Source: Onchocerca volvulus
Lineage: Eukaryota > Nematoda > Chromadorea > Rhabditida > Onchocercidae
DNA: 64,000 nucleotides
Direction: 5' to 3'
NCBI GenBank assembly: GCA_000499405.2
Contig: HG738140.1
Location: 496,001-560,000 of the forward strand
Part shown: positions 25,581 through 39,384 of the stretch, in pieces
How positions within the stretch are numbered: position 1 is the first letter of the stretch
Layout: each line of letters starts with the position of its first letter
Program-made: the position numbers and the translations under genes
Notes under the pieces: generated by a model
Database searches by the model: none
Seen by the model: only the letters and a program-made list of their open reading frames with translations
What the model was told of the DNA's origin: nothing

Positions 25581-27574
25581 ATTTTTTATAATTCGGTTTT
25601 TCCTCGTTAATTTTCGGGGAAATAGAATGTTTCAATTTGAATAGAAACTTTTTGTACATATGTGCATGTCCTAGAAATAGGTAGTTATAGGATGATCGGT
25701 TTCAGCTGCTTTGAGAGTATTTCAAAAAGTGTTTAGATTTTGCTGAAAATTGAGTAGGCGAAGAACATTTAAATGTTTTGGATATTTATATATCCATTAC
25801 TTCTCATAGTTTTTTTTTTTTCTTGAAATCTAGAATCTAAAAATTTCATGTAGTTAAGTACAGATACCAATTCCATGGATTCGATTGTCCAATGCATACT
25901 ATAAGTTATTTTTATTTAAATTTATTCATGCAAGTCAACTACTGTTCAATCTATAATTTTCGTTTGAAATGTAAAACAATATATTCCAATTTTTTTGTAC
26001 GTATTAGCTATTCAGGAAAATGTATTAATCAACTTTCAAAAAAAATTATGTTGAATGGCTTTGCTGTATAGCGTTCTAGATCACTTGCTCACTTCTGTTA
26101 TTTTAAATTCTATATATTGCAAATTTTGTTGTAATTTGTCAAGTCATTCTGCATTTATTATCCGAATTTTAAACCAAAAATTTTCAAACAGAAAAAAATC
26201 AACAGTGCTGAATAACCACCACTATTTTGTTATTATCATTAATATTCTATTATTAGTAGTTATTCGGTTAATGATTATTTTCTGTTTTTTACCTTTATAT
26301 GTAGAAAATTAAGCTTAGATTGATTTTGAATACTGATTCAGGAACTTTGATGAATTAAATTTTTCCAAATAAAATTTAAAAACTTTATTTGAAATTTTCT
26401 GATTTGGAAATTGTTGAAAAATCCAATGCTTACTTTAGATCTATATTCAAAATTATGTGAATTTAAATTTTGAGTAATTCACAATATTTTATTGTTTTTA
26501 TATTCGCATCGGTACATTTCTGAAATTTTCACATCGTGTGCAGCATTTTATACTTCATTTTTAATTAAAGAAGCTTAATTTAAGGGATTTTTTGTTTAAA
26601 AAAGCATATTTTTCCTTTGAAGATTTTCTTAAGCATTGCAATTACACTAATTACTAATACTCTCCGTAAAATATGATGAGTTTGTGAGATCCAGTCATAT
26701 GACATTAAGTATTACTGTATTGTAATCGTATTGGTTTTTGTAATAAACTAAAAGGCCTAAAAAATTATGCCGATAAGTTCGTTGGAAATAACTCATTTAA
26801 ACATCAAGATTGATTTTCTAATATAAGTATACGATGACCGTCTTTATTTGCTGGACGATCAATAATTTTTCAGATAAGGTTAGATTACAGTTTTAACAAA
26901 AGAATGTCTGATAAGTTTGATAAGCTTAAGTTTCCATCTCCATTGGAACTTCTGTTTTTATATCCTAGAGTTAGCTAGCAAATTTGGATTTTTTTCATTA
27001 TTTTTATCACATGCGTTTGTTTATTCGAGTACGTGAAAGTATGTGCATATTTTACTATTGATTTAAAGCTTTTTTTTTCTCCTTGCAGAATCATAAAGAG
27101 ATTTCTTCATCTGCTTTACTTTGAATCACAGTTTCTTGTAATACTTTTTGCGTTTGACAGTTATGTTTAGATAAAAAAAAAAAGGAAAAAAAAAAAACGA
27201 TTTCTTTATTGCTGATATAATGTCTGAATACGATAAATTTCTTCAAAATACACTTACTTAACGCAGATAAAACGAACATTAGAAAGATTAATATATTCAG
27301 ATAACTAGTTTAGCGTACACTTTACTATTTTTGGGGTTTTTAGAGTGCTGATATAAAAGTAAACTTTGTTTCCTAGGAAGATAAGACTCAAGGTTGCTTT
27401 GTAGTATAAAAGTTCGGGATTTTCTTCAAATATGAAGTTCTGTTGCAAATATATTTGCATGGCACATCGAATTCTTCTAGATTGCATTCTGTAAGTAACT
27501 GAACTTAGGGAATGACAAATTTTATGTAAAATTTTATTTTGAATAAGTTATCAGGAGAATCTTTTCTTTAAGAA
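25581..27574. other. Intergenic region between Argonaute and DDX49
   Basis: AT-rich 3' flank of the Argonaute gene and upstream flank of DDX49. No coding region was recognised. The plus-strand ORF at 26055-26312 is hydrophobic and AT-driven, with no supporting splice context. Short T and A runs lie at 25810-25820 and 27173-27197. Confidence 0.45.
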
Positions 27575-30500
27575 ATGGGAGAAGAGCGATTAGCTGAAAC
27601 GTCTTTTTGCGCTAGTTCCGACGATGAGGAAGAGGCGGAGGAATTGGAAATTAATCTGTTGCCATCGACTTCAGTAATAAAAGTTTGTTCTTCCTTGAAA
27701 GTAACGACCATATCTCTCTAGCACATCATCACCATCCGGTGGAATGGAAACTAAGACATATGTCTTGAAATGTTTCTTTGCTTGCTTTTTTGTAATTAAA
27801 AAGATAAATGCTTTGTAATGTACGATGCCAACATTTGTAGGCAATGATGATATCTAGTTTTTTTTTTTTTTTTTTTTTATCATATTTCTCAGAAAGGCGA
27901 TGTTTCGAAAACAGCAACTTTTCTTGAACTTGGTTTAAGTAAATGGCTTTGTGACCAATTACGACATCTTGCCATGAGTACTCCGACACCAGTACAGGTG
28001 AGCATTGCAAGATATTTCTCTTGTCGATATTTTCATGTTCATTGAATTCTTAACTGCTACAGAATTGAGAAATATATCTTTAATAAAAGTTTTCGTTTTT
28101 TTTTTTCTTCAGGTAAACTGTATACCTCATATTCTTGCTGGTAGCGATGTATTGGGTTGTGCGAAGACTGGAACGGGCAAAACACTAGCATTCGCTCTAC
28201 CAATTTTACATGAGGTTTTCTTATTTCTATCAATACAATAGTTTTGCTGAAAGTGATATGACATCTTTGTACCTTTATCTTACATGTAATTGTTCATACT
28301 GTGGTGATAAGATAGTCTTTGTTTATTACGCTGACAATATTTCCGAATCTTTTAGCTTCAAAATTAAACCAAATAAACTCAGCAAAGTAATATTATCGTA
28401 TAATATTCTCATTATAGTTGGCACTTGATCCTTATGGTATATGTGCATTGGTGTTAACTCCAACACGAGAACTTGCAATACAAATTGGAGATCAATTTGC
28501 CGCGCTTGGTACGCCAATTGGCCTTAAAATCGGCATTATAGTAGGTGGGAAAGATCGTGTGGCCCAAGGCAATGATTTGGCTAGGTATGTGCTAAGAAAA
28601 TTGGTCATTTCATCAATTACTGTTAAAGTAAAAAAAAAAAAAAAAAAGAATATTTCAAGACGACCTCATATTGTTGTTGCAACACCCGGACGATTAGCTG
28701 ATCATTTGGAAAGTGATTCTGAAAATACTGGCAAATTTTTCGAAAAACTACGGTTTCTTGTGCTTGATGAAGCCGATCGCTTACTAGATGGACAGTATTC
28801 TGTAGAAGTAAGTGATTTTTTGCTAGGTGAAAAAAATGTCTTAGCAGCAGTAATTTTCGTTCTATTGTACAACAGCATAATCTTCTGCAGCCAGAATTTG
28901 ACATTATCTTCTCCATTTAAGCACTACAGTGAGGGTAATCAGGTAGTGGAGAAAAGAGTTTTCACCATTAAAGCTAGATTTTTTGCAGCTAAAAACTATT
29001 CTGAATTTTCTACCGAAACAGCGACAAACATTGTTGTTTAGTGCTACAATTACATCGGCATTAAGTCAATTACATCAGGTAACCTTTACAAAATTCTTCC
29101 TTTTCACAGAAAAAAGCAGGAATTAAATGAAGTTAAGTCTTGTGATGTCACTTGCATTGTTTTGTTGTTATATTTCAGGTGTCCGTCAAAAAACCGTACT
29201 TTTTCGAAGATGAAAGCGAAATTGCGACGGTTGACAAATTGGAGCAAAAATATGTGCTTTGTCCTTGTGCTGTAAAAGATGCATATTTAGTATACGTAGT
29301 AAAGAATTTTCATGAAAAAAATCGGGATAGCTTAATTTTAATATTTTCACATACATGTCGAGAATGTCAAGCGTTGGCAATTATGTTCCATGGATTGGGT
29401 TTCCAGGTTTTTTACTTTTGCATGTTAAATTTATGAGCGAAAGAAAGAGAAATGATGTTTTTAGAATGCATAGTGTTCTCATGATCTTGAAATTTTCTTT
29501 TTTTTTTTTTAAATAATTGACTTGATATCTCGTACCGCAAGAATTTCTAAATGTTGATCTAGGATTTCGAAGTGGTACTGAAATTTAGGATACTTGGAGT
29601 GCTTAAAAATATTAATTATTGACTGGATAATAAAAAAATTGCAGGTCGGATCATTGCATTCTCAGATAAGTCAACACGAAAGAATATCTTCCTTAACCAA
29701 GTTCCGATCTGGTCGTATAAAAATTCTGATATGTACAGATGTTGCATCACGAGGACTTGACATACCTCATGTAGATTTTTACTTTTGATTGTTCGCAAAG
29801 GTTATTCTATTTAGATCATACACATCCACAAAACCTATTATTGTAAGCCTTGATTTTTCATACTTATGCAAGTTTTGCACAAAACTTGTGCAGAATCTAT
29901 GCGTTAAAGATTGAAGCTTCTTTAAGCCATGAGATGCATTGTAAAACATTGGTTATCACTGCAATTATGTAATTCAGGTCGACTTAGTCGTTAATCATAA
30001 TGTGCCGCAAAATCCTAAAACTTATATACATCGAGTTGGTCGTTCAGCTCGAGCCGGAAGATTCGGCTGCGCACTTATATTTGTCACTCAGTATGATATA
30101 TTTTTGCTCCAGGAAATTGAAAAAGTAATAAGAAAAAAATTGGATAAACTTGTTGTCAATGACAAAAAGGTTGCTGTTATTACATTCTCCCAGAGAAAAG
30201 AAATTAATCATAATTCCAGTTATATGAGTATTTCCGATGAATAAAAGGATCATCATTGTAGGTAACGCAGTACGTGACACAAGTGTTGGTAACAAAGCGA
30301 GAAGCGGAAATCAAGTTGGATCAACAAAATTTCGGTGAACGGAAAACAATAAATAAGCGAAAAGAAATGCTAATAGCTGGATTGGATCCTGATGAAGTTG
30401 AAAGAACTTTAACAATGCAACGTGAACAAAGGTAAATATTGTAAGTTCAGCGTATTAACAGTGAAGGATAGAATCGGATATTTCATGTCGATATTATTCA

Positions 30501-30883
30501 TCATGATTGGAGATCATGATTCTGTCATCCATATGATTTTGTATAATGTTAAAAGAAATGAATCGATTCCTTATATGATGTAGATATACAAATTACATAA
30601 CAATGCTGTAATAGCTTGAGTTCATTCCCATAAGTGGAAATACTTGCCTTTACGAAAATGTTTTTATATAAGTTTATTGCATAAGTAGAGGGAAAGGAAA
30701 AATTGCAAATTTCTGCCGTCATCATATATTAATTGGCAAACTTCTTCATATTTTGCTTTTATAGTTGGTAATGTTTGCAGGAAACAGAAAGGAAAGAAGA
30801 GACGCGAACAACTGGAGAAAGTAATTGATAAACAGAAATTGAAAAAGGCGAGAAAAAAATCAAGTCCACGGGATAGCCTGTGA
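27575..30883 (+). CDS. DDX49: DEAD-box RNA helicase DDX49 (Dbp8) family
   Basis: Eleven exons (27575-27682, 27893-27997, 28113-28214, 28418-28584, 28660-28807, 28989-29078, 29179-29406, 29645-29770, 29978-30169, 30262-30431, 30781-30883) join in frame to 512 residues; human DDX49 has 483. Helicase motifs in order: Q motif (FLELGLSKW to TPTPVQ, Q71), motif I AKTGTGKT (88-95), Ia PTREL (120-124), Ib TPGR, II DEAD (197-200), III SAT (228-230), V RGLD (352-355), [13 protein letters not shown] (376-386; most relatives have T where this has S). The basic C-terminal tail, with [14 protein letters not shown] and [12 protein letters not shown], is specific to DDX49 and distinguishes it from other DEAD-box proteins. 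In yeast and mammals the protein acts in the nucleolus in 18S rRNA maturation. An acidic N-terminal leader ([12 protein letters not shown]) precedes the core. The ATG lies two bases after CTTTAAG, a possible trans-splice acceptor. Confidence 0.94.
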
Positions 30884-33479
30884 AATGAATGTCTGATGAT
30901 GTGTAGATTTGAATGTTTTTTTATACAGATTCATTTTTGTCTCTTTTTCGTTTCTTTCTCACTGTAAGAATGCAGAAGAGAGTAAAAGATGCGAGTTTTA
31001 ATATTTCTCGCGAAGAATAAGGGAGAAACAATTTTAAAAAGTTAGACTTTTTTTTTCTTACTAACCAAATTTCTCTAATTATTTTAATGTTTTGCGCTTA
31101 ATTTTTTTATATATAATATTTTTTTCTTCTCTGTTTGGAATGTTTTAGCGGAAATATGGATTTTCGAATTGATTTGTATCATTAAGTAGTAACACTCCTG
31201 TTAATTTTTTAATTTGTTCTGTTAAATTTATACGCTGGTCAAATTTATTGGATTATTCTATGAAATTCACTTATAAAGTTATTACTTATGAAAGATAAAG
31301 GCAAAAGATGTGAAAGTATTTTTGGAACAGGAGGAAAAAGGAAAACTTTTCATTTCTGGATAACATCAAAATCATCAAATTTCGAACTTTCCAAATCTAA
31401 ATTTGAACATCGGTCAAAATAGAAGGATTGAAAGAATGTAACGATATGAAGAAATGATGGGATTCAGAGAAGTCCACTTTTAAAAAAATTCTGTATGTGA
31501 TTTGTGGATATGCAAAATCATTTTGAAGGCCTCAGGAAGTTATTGAGATGGTTCATTCACGGAAATATCCAGACTATTGTGGAAAGAAGGGATATCAGGG
31601 GAACAAGTCAACTTTTTGATATTTCGAGTTTGAAAGATTGTTTCTTGGAGCAAGATTTCCGGTAGAGGGAGAGGATATCAGGGAAATTATCAAATTTCGG
31701 GTTTCTCAGATGTGAAGTGCAAAGTTTGCACAGCATCAGAAGAATGCAACGTCATAAAGCGATGTAAAGAGACGGTTTGTTTGCAGAGTTCGTTGCGTGT
31801 TCGATTATTTGGTGTTATGCAAATTCCGCTTTTTAAATTCGAGATTTTCGGGATTCGACAGTTTTGATGGTTGACTTTCTTCCATACCCTAAGTATGTAT
31901 GTATATAAACATGAACATTTAAGTTTATTTTATTTCTTTTCGGATTTTTCAAGCGTTTTTAAATCTGAAAAGACATGAAAGTAGTTATCATTTGTACTTT
32001 ATTGAATGATAAAACGTGTCATCGTATTGAATTTGAATTGCCTTTCTTTTTATTCAACGTAAATTTTGCAATACTTAGTGTATTCATTTCTTTCATCACA
32101 ACTTCTTTTATTAATTTAAATTTTAAATTGGAATTTCGGGAATTTATAATGAATTGATTTACTTTTTAGCTTTTTTCAAAAAAATATTTCTTAAAATTTT
32201 CGTTTTTCATTGTTTCGTGTTTTAAATTATCCATTCATTGTTGCTTTTCTTTCAGTTACCCATCTTTTTCATCGTGCTCATTTCGTAATAAAACTATTCA
32301 TTATGTGTGCATTTGATTTTAATAGTTCTTCACGATGTATACAAAAAAATGGAAGAGGAAGGAGTATCCAATGAATTATTGATTCACTTTTTTTTTCTTT
32401 CATTTCACAGTTATAAAATTAGCAACAAATAACTAATGGTACTATGCTACTGCAAGTATATATCTGATGGTATCACTAAAACAAAAGAAAAGATGCTAGA
32501 ATTGTCCATTACATAGTCACTAGTTAATCTTTCGAAATAAGTTTCCACGACAAAGTGAGTATTAATATTACAGTTTCTAATTAAGCAAAAAATCTGATCA
32601 AATTTAATCAAATGTCATTTATGGATAAACTTCCGAAAAAAGCACTTATTTATCATAATTTTACTCATCTTAAAATATCAAGGAATGCATTCATTATTTA
32701 TTTGGTATGTTACTATTGTAAAAGATATGTTATATAGAGAGTGATATGAATCATGCATAAATTCGAATTACAGCATTTGCAAAATCCCGAACTAAAAGAA
32801 ATATCTTTTGGAAATTGATTCATTACGAGAGCACTATGCCGTTTTGGCTGGGTATCATGAAATTTTACCATTTTTATAATCCCTTTCATATTTTGTACGT
32901 AAGCTTGATGCTGCTATTCCGGATCCTGATATCAGGATCTGGTATCAATCTGTCACAAAAATCATTTCCGTCCTCTATTTCTACGGTACGAAAAGTAAAG
33001 AAATGTATGTTGTATAGACATTTATTTAAATGAGATGCCTTAGAGAATTAAAAATGATTTTGTTATTTTCATAGATCATTCCATTAGCAATCGAAGATGT
33101 GAGCAAAATTTACAAGTCATAACTTCGTCTCTATCGTATGGCTATCTCTTAAATTTTTGGTTACATTTTCTCTTTCCATTATCTGTAAATCGCTCACTTA
33201 TTTGCCAGGGAAAGGAATATGAGTTAGAATCAACTAATGCAAAAGTTACTTCTATGTTCAATGAATCTCATTTTAATCGAGCTTTATATATACCTCTTTT
33301 TCATCTAAAATCCATTCGTAGGTCTTATCTACTATAATGCCAATATTCAAGGCTGTTGGTAGACTGATTTAATTACCATATATTGTAAGCGTAACATCAG
33401 TGCTTATTCGATAGAGTTAAAGTAATATAGATAAAAGGATTTTAATTTATTCTTTAATACGTTATTTTAATTAAATGCT

Positions 33480-33558
33480 ACGTTAATTAACGTGTTACGT
33501 GCTCCAGTCAGGTATTATGCCAAGTTACAATGATCACATAATATTACATTATGTGATC
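33480..33558. repeat. Two perfect palindromes
   Basis: ACGTTAATTAACGT at 33480-33493 is a perfect 14-bp palindrome. GATCACATAAT (33532-33542), five bases, then ATTATGTGATC (33548-33558) form an 11-bp inverted repeat. They lie in an intergenic region with no detected gene nearby. Confidence 0.8.
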
Positions 33559-33791
33559 GTAGTAATCTATTGTAATACAGATTGCACGATCACTTCATTG
33601 ACTCATGATGTGTTATCATTAATCTTTCGAACACATTTCGATGTTTTTTTCTGATCTTATCTTAATTATATTATATATATCAAGTGATGTAACTTGAAAT
33701 GAACTTGCCATTTGCAAAGAAATATTAAGTTCATCCCAAGAATATATGCACTTCCTTCTCTCCATCCCTGTTTCCTCTCCCTCATTCTGCT

Positions 33792-33793
<2 letters not shown>

Positions 33794-33841
<48 letters not shown>

Positions 33842-33846
33842 TGTGT
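33794..33846. repeat. (GT)n microsatellite
   Basis: About 53 bp of GT dinucleotide with one A interruption near 33835. Likely polymorphic in length. Confidence 0.95.
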
Positions 33847-34901
33847 TAAGAATTAAACTAAACTAGTGTATGAATTCCTTATGCTTTGATAGTATCATTT
33901 TGGTAGTTGATTATTTGTACTTTTGTTATTCTTTTTTTTTTGGTTTTGTTTTGCTTTTTTTTTCTTTTTTTATAAAAAACATGAATTTTTTTTTTTTTTT
34001 GAAAAAACCCGACTCAGCAGTTTTGCATTATTTGTCTCTAGTAAATTAAAATAATTCGTGATGTGGAAGGTTTTTTCTTTGAAACTGTTTAAAAACAAAT
34101 TACTTGCAAATTTTTTATTATGATGATGATAAGAATCAAAACGCAACTTACCCCTACATATATATTTAAATGATTTTTTTCGTACTTTTCGAAAAATAAC
34201 ATACTCTGTATATGCATAGACATACATATATGTATGCGACATACACAGACATGCATACATACATCGATAGATATATCAAGGTGATGACCATTCGTAATAC
34301 GAAGGAGAGCGAAATTTCCGATCGAACTTTTTCTGCGAACTCCAACGTCTGCTTCATTTTGCACATTTGCCCTGTTCCACTCTTCTATCACTTCTCTTTC
34401 AGTCTGTGTTTTTTGAAAGGTTTTTAGTGATCTTTGATCAGAAGAGGATGAATATTTGAAAAAATGTATTTTGGCATACTATTCTCCTCACTGATTTACT
34501 TTTTGGAATTACGCTTTCTGTGAAATTATGAGAATTAAAAAGAAATTGAATACTTCTTTTGTTCATTGTGGTTTATGAAAGAGGTGAGAGAGGTGGCGCA
34601 ATCATTTTCTTATTTATGCTTGTGCTTACGTTGTATAAAGTAGGAATCGTGACTTTAGTTAGAATAGCGCAAATGCATGTATCACATGCGTGTCACATAT
34701 GTGGAGCATATGATAATTATTGATTGTTGGTAATTTAATTATTCATGACACGTAATTAGAATTGTGTAATATTTTTTAGATTATGAATGTTTCGTAAATA
34801 TCTGTACTTTCGTATCTATTTCATACATTTAATTGTTATTTTCAGCTTTTCTCGTTGAGTTTCAACGAATTAAACAAGTGAATCCGTATAATAGCTATAA
34901 A

Positions 34902-37900
34902 ATGGCCTTAAATAAATTAACTGGAATAGTTGGTCGATTAGCTGTAAAGACTGTCTCTCAATTTGGACAGATATTTGCTGCGTCAACGATGAGCGTTCGT
35001 GATGCACTTTCGATGGCTTTAGACGAGGAGTTGGCACATGATGAACGTGTTTTTTTACTGGGTGAAGAAGTTGGATATTACGATGGCGCTTACAAGGTAT
35101 CCATGTAATATTATTTTACCTGTTTGAATTACTATAATTGATCTGATATAATATCTTGTTTTTACTAATGCTATTTTGCTTTAAATTAAATATTTTGAAA
35201 TTGAGAAGTTAGTATAATTAATTATGTAATCATTTTTTAAAAAATCATTCAAAGTATACTAATTTGAAGAAAGTAGAAAAGTGAAGTGTATAAATTTTTC
35301 TTTTAATTTTTTTCTTAATAATTTATGATATTGATAATAGCATTCGTCACAGATTAAAATCGTTTTTTGAATCAAAAATAAAAAGGATATATATGATGTA
35401 CATCTAAAAAAAGGAAAAAACATACAAGCACATGTCAGTTTGTCGTTTTCATTATGACATATGAAAGAAAGAAATTGTTCATGTATGCATATTATTTTTG
35501 CTACTTTTTTCATTTTTTTATTGAGAAGTAAACAATTTTTTCAAGGTCTCAAGAGGATTGATGCGCAAATTTGGCGAATCCCGCGTCATAGACACTCCAA
35601 TTACCGAAGCAGGCTTTTGTGGCTTGGCGGTCGGTGCAGCATTTGCTGGTCTTCGTCCGATTTGTGAATTTATGACTTACAATTTTTCCATGCAGTGTAT
35701 CGATCAGATTATAAATAGTGCAGCTAAAACATATTATATGTCTGCGGGTCAGGTGAGTGCTTTTGGAAATGTAACATCTATTTTTAATTATGGCTTTTTT
35801 CCTTTTTTTCGAAATACTTATAATCTAGCAATATGGGAAACGAATTTATTGATATGGCCAATTTTTCTTTGGGAGACCAGAACAAAGTTCGTTTTCGATT
35901 TCTATTAATAAGGGAAGCAAATTTGAAAACAATCGTATCAGTCATTCAAGTATTATGGCATATCGACAATATCAAAAATTTCAGCTAAATTGTCCGATTG
36001 TTTTTCGTGGACCAAATGGAGCAGCTGCCGGTGTTGCCGCGCAACACAGTCAAGACTTCACGGTTTGGTATGCTCATTGTCCCGGACTGAAGGTATCCTT
36101 GGTGTTTTTATTGTTTTCGTTTTTCATTTCTGCATTTTATCCTTTTTCTTTTTTAATTTGAAATTGATTTTCGTAAATCAAAATTATTTGAATTCAAAAA
36201 TTTAATCTGTGAATTCATGACTGATACTAATGTTATTTGGTTTTTCATCTGATTATCAAGTAACAGTTTGGGATGCAGTATTCGTTGCAAAACATTGCCT
36301 ATTTTGAATTTCTTTGATGTTGAATGAATTATTTTAAAAAAAATTTGTGGAGTAGTAGTACATAATTCAGGTCTTGTTCTTCCACTTTATAGGTTGTAGC
36401 GCCGTTTTCCGCCGAAGATGCAAAAGGTTTACTAAAATCAGCCGTCCGTGATGACAATCCCGGTAAGTAATTCTATTTGTAAGAAAATTTGTGGTATATA
36501 TACCGGAAATTTTCCTTTCCGTTTTCGAAATATGTATTTTAATAGAATTTTTTTTTTCGACTTTACCTGTTAGTATTTATTAATAAAAGAGTTAAAAAGA
36601 GGCCTTTGATCGAGAGCCGAACCAATCGGATAGAATCAGTGAAATGGTTAGTGTCTTTTTCGAAAAATCATTGCTTCATCATATTCGTTATATAGCAGTA
36701 ATGCTACCAGTACTACATTAATTGTTAAGCAGTATTAGTAGTAGTAATAATACTAATATTTGTCAGTTATTGAACTGCTAAGATAATATGTCATAATATT
36801 AACGAAGAGAATAAAGAAAGAGGGAAATTTCTCTGTGTAAACTGCTGCTGATTACTTGGTAATAAGTTTTCAAACAGATTTTTTAAAAAACTTCATGTAC
36901 ATTTCTATTGTATGCATTACTAACGCTATTTAAAAAAAATCTGATGAAAATGTTCTTTCGCTTTAAAGAAACATCCATCAAATTTTCAACTGCGGTCACT
37001 TAAAATGATAATTTAAGCATATTATTAAGGTTTTATCATATATCATATTCTTTTGATAAAACATAAGAAATTATTAGCGATAAATCACTACCAGGGCAAG
37101 AAAAAAGAAATATTTAGTTTAATGACAATTTTTTGTTTTGTATCTGAAAAATGAGAGTTTTTCCATATTATTTATTGACTTTGTTCTGACAGTTTGAAGT
37201 CGCTACGATCATTACTTATGCGATCGTTTTATTTTATACCTCTTTGTTTTAATATGAAATTTAAAGCAACTGCATATCTTTTTCATGTTCAAAGTCTGCT
37301 AATCAGAGTAAACAGATTTCTAACATGTATTCTTGAATAAGTTGACAGGCTAATGCGACTAGTATCACTGGATCCAAGCATTTAAGGAATTAGTCAGTCT
37401 TATAAGATATGTCAGAAACCTAACAATCAGTCTGGAGCTAACCTCCTTTCGGGATATTTGACGGAAATTGTTTGCTGAGCTACTGCAGAAAAATACTTTA
37501 AATAGTCGTAGGGAAAGTGATAAAATTATAAACATATGTAGTTGGAAAATGAAAATAATTGTAAAATTCATAAATTTGACAAGATATTGGAGTAAAATTT
37601 AGCAACAAAATTAAAGTTGAAGATTGTAATTTACGAGATGCTGAATTAAACTTCATTAATTTTTGTAGTGGTTATCTTGGAGAATGAATTGTTATACAGC
37701 GAAACGTTCCCAATGTCAGATGAGGCATTAAAAAACGACTTTATGATACCTCTTGGCAAAGCAAAAATTGAGCGAGAAGGCACAGATATAACACTTATTT
37801 CATATTCGATTGGCATGTTAACAACATTGAAAGCCGCCGATCAGTTAGCTAAAGAAGGCATTAGTGCTGAGGTCATTGTTTTTTTCTTTTTTTTAATTTT

Positions 37901-38475
37901 TTGAATTTGATAATTTCTAATCTGTTTAACTTGTGTAAAAATTGAGTTTCTTGACGCGTTTACAATTGTTTATTTTATATTGGACAGCTTGGATGAAAAA
38001 AGGAAAATGTGAGGGAAAAAGTAGGATGGAAATTGATTAAAAGATAAAGTGAAAATAATTGTTGGTTTTTACATCAGATCTTTTTTTCAGGTAATTAATT
38101 TACGATCTATTCGCCCATTTGATTTCGAAACAGTCAAGAAATCAGTAATGAAGACTCACCATGTAGTAACCATCGATAATGGATGGCCATTTTGCTGCTT
38201 AGGGGCGGAAATCTGCATGCAGGTTCACTTTTTATGTTGTGTATTTTACATTATAAAAATTTTTTTCCATTGTGAAAATTCGACTTTTATCTTTTGCCTA
38301 TTAATGATTCTGGGTTTAGCTGAATGAGTCAGAAGCATATGACGCTCTGGATGGTCCCGTATATCGAGTAACTGGTACTGATGTCCCAATGCCGTTTAGC
38401 GAATCCTTGGAAGCTGCAGCACAGCCTCAACCGGCTGATGTAATAAAAATGGCGAAGAGATCATTGAAAAAATGA
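34902..38475 (+). CDS. pdhb-1: Pyruvate dehydrogenase E1 component, beta subunit (mitochondrial)
   Basis: Seven exons (34902-35096, 35546-35752, 35985-36092, 36393-36462, 37669-37871, 38091-38222, 38320-38475) join in frame to 356 residues; human PDHB has 359. With the alpha subunit it forms the thiamine diphosphate-dependent E1 that decarboxylates pyruvate in the mitochondrial matrix. The first ~28 residues ([20 protein letters not shown]) are basic and free of acid residues, as in a matrix-targeting peptide. Family blocks: [99 protein letters not shown]-type [24 protein letters not shown], and [11 protein letters not shown] near the end. The ATG at 34902 follows a 56-base leader starting after TTTTCAG, perhaps trans-spliced. 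AATAAA at 38488-38493 is a likely polyadenylation signal just after the stop codon. Confidence 0.95.
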
Positions 38476-38487
38476 AGCTGTAGGAAA

Positions 38488-38493
38488 AATAAA
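38488..38493 (+). terminator. Probable polyadenylation signal of pdhb-1
   Basis: AATAAA 13 bases beyond the stop codon, on the coding strand of the E1 beta gene. Confidence 0.5.
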
Positions 38494-39384
38494 CTCTATT
38501 TGCCATAGTGGAATTTTCACTAAGTACAATGCATTTTTGATTTATTTGTTGAAATGCCAAAAATTTGCGGGAATATCCAAAAAAATTTTTGCTGATTCTA
38601 ACTGTTAAAATCCAATTTCTTTTAAAAAATTTGGGTTTACATATTCATCTTTTTGCTTTACGATGCGATGTATTTATTTCTAACATTTATCTCAAATTTT
38701 TGTCACTTCACATTCATTTTAAAATCCTTTCAAGCAATGTAATAAAATTTTTATAAAATACAAAATGGGAGCATACAATTTTTTGACAATCTGAATAACT
38801 TTTGGTAGTCCGCCCAGGTCAGACTTGCTTGAGCCACTTAAATTATAATGCAAGAATAAGTAAGTAAGATCAGGAAGTAAATCATTTCTAGATAATAGAT
38901 TGAACGGTATAACTATGTCTGACATCCAGTGGCTTTACAGTATCTGATTAGGAATATCTTTTGAGTGCGCCAACAGTTTAAAAATTGAAAAAAAAAAAAA
39001 ATTCTGCAAATAATAATCTCCATTAACATCATGAGATATCCCTAGAGAACATCCGATTTTTTTTTGAATCTGTACCTTTACCGCTCCATAAACTTATTTA
39101 AAACAGTTAATTCGATCATGATTTAATTATTCTTTGCCATTATTAATAATTCCAAGTCGGAGAAGTTTTGGTTTTTGAACATTGAAATGTTGACTTACAT
39201 AGCAAACAAATTTATCATTGATATTTACATCATAAGAATGGAAAGATAATCCAGTTTTTGGTTAAAATACAAATTACTGGGAAAAATGGCATAGATATAA
39301 TATGAGGAATTTAAAAAAGTGGTTTTTTTTTTGTCCTTCAACAACCGTTGTAATAATTAAGTACATTAATTTATATGTAGTAAA
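38494..39384. other. Intergenic spacer between convergent genes pdhb-1 and Sec6
   Basis: About 0.9 kb holding the two 3' flanks of convergent genes. No coding region recognised; ORFs at 38565 and 38719 are short and AT-driven. Confidence 0.45.

Larger units (their letters stand above)
30884..34901. other. Long intergenic region between DDX49 and pyruvate dehydrogenase E1 beta
   Basis: No gene was recognised in 4 kb. Contents seen: imperfect repeats near 31595 and 31670 (GGGATATCAGGGGAAC and GAGGATATCAGGGAAAT), a pair of palindromes at 33480-33558, a GT microsatellite at 33794-33846, T-rich runs at 33930-34001, and an ATACAT-rich patch at 34215-34265. Nested minus-strand ORFs at 33970-34391 overlap these simple repeats and show no family similarity. 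The last 56 bases (34846-34901) after TTTTCAG form the probable leader of the next gene. Confidence 0.45.

Noticed and set aside
33970..34391. Nested minus-strand ORFs of 66-100 codons upstream of pdhb-1
   Set aside because: Composition comes from ATACAT and poly-T simple repeats; no homologue recognised.
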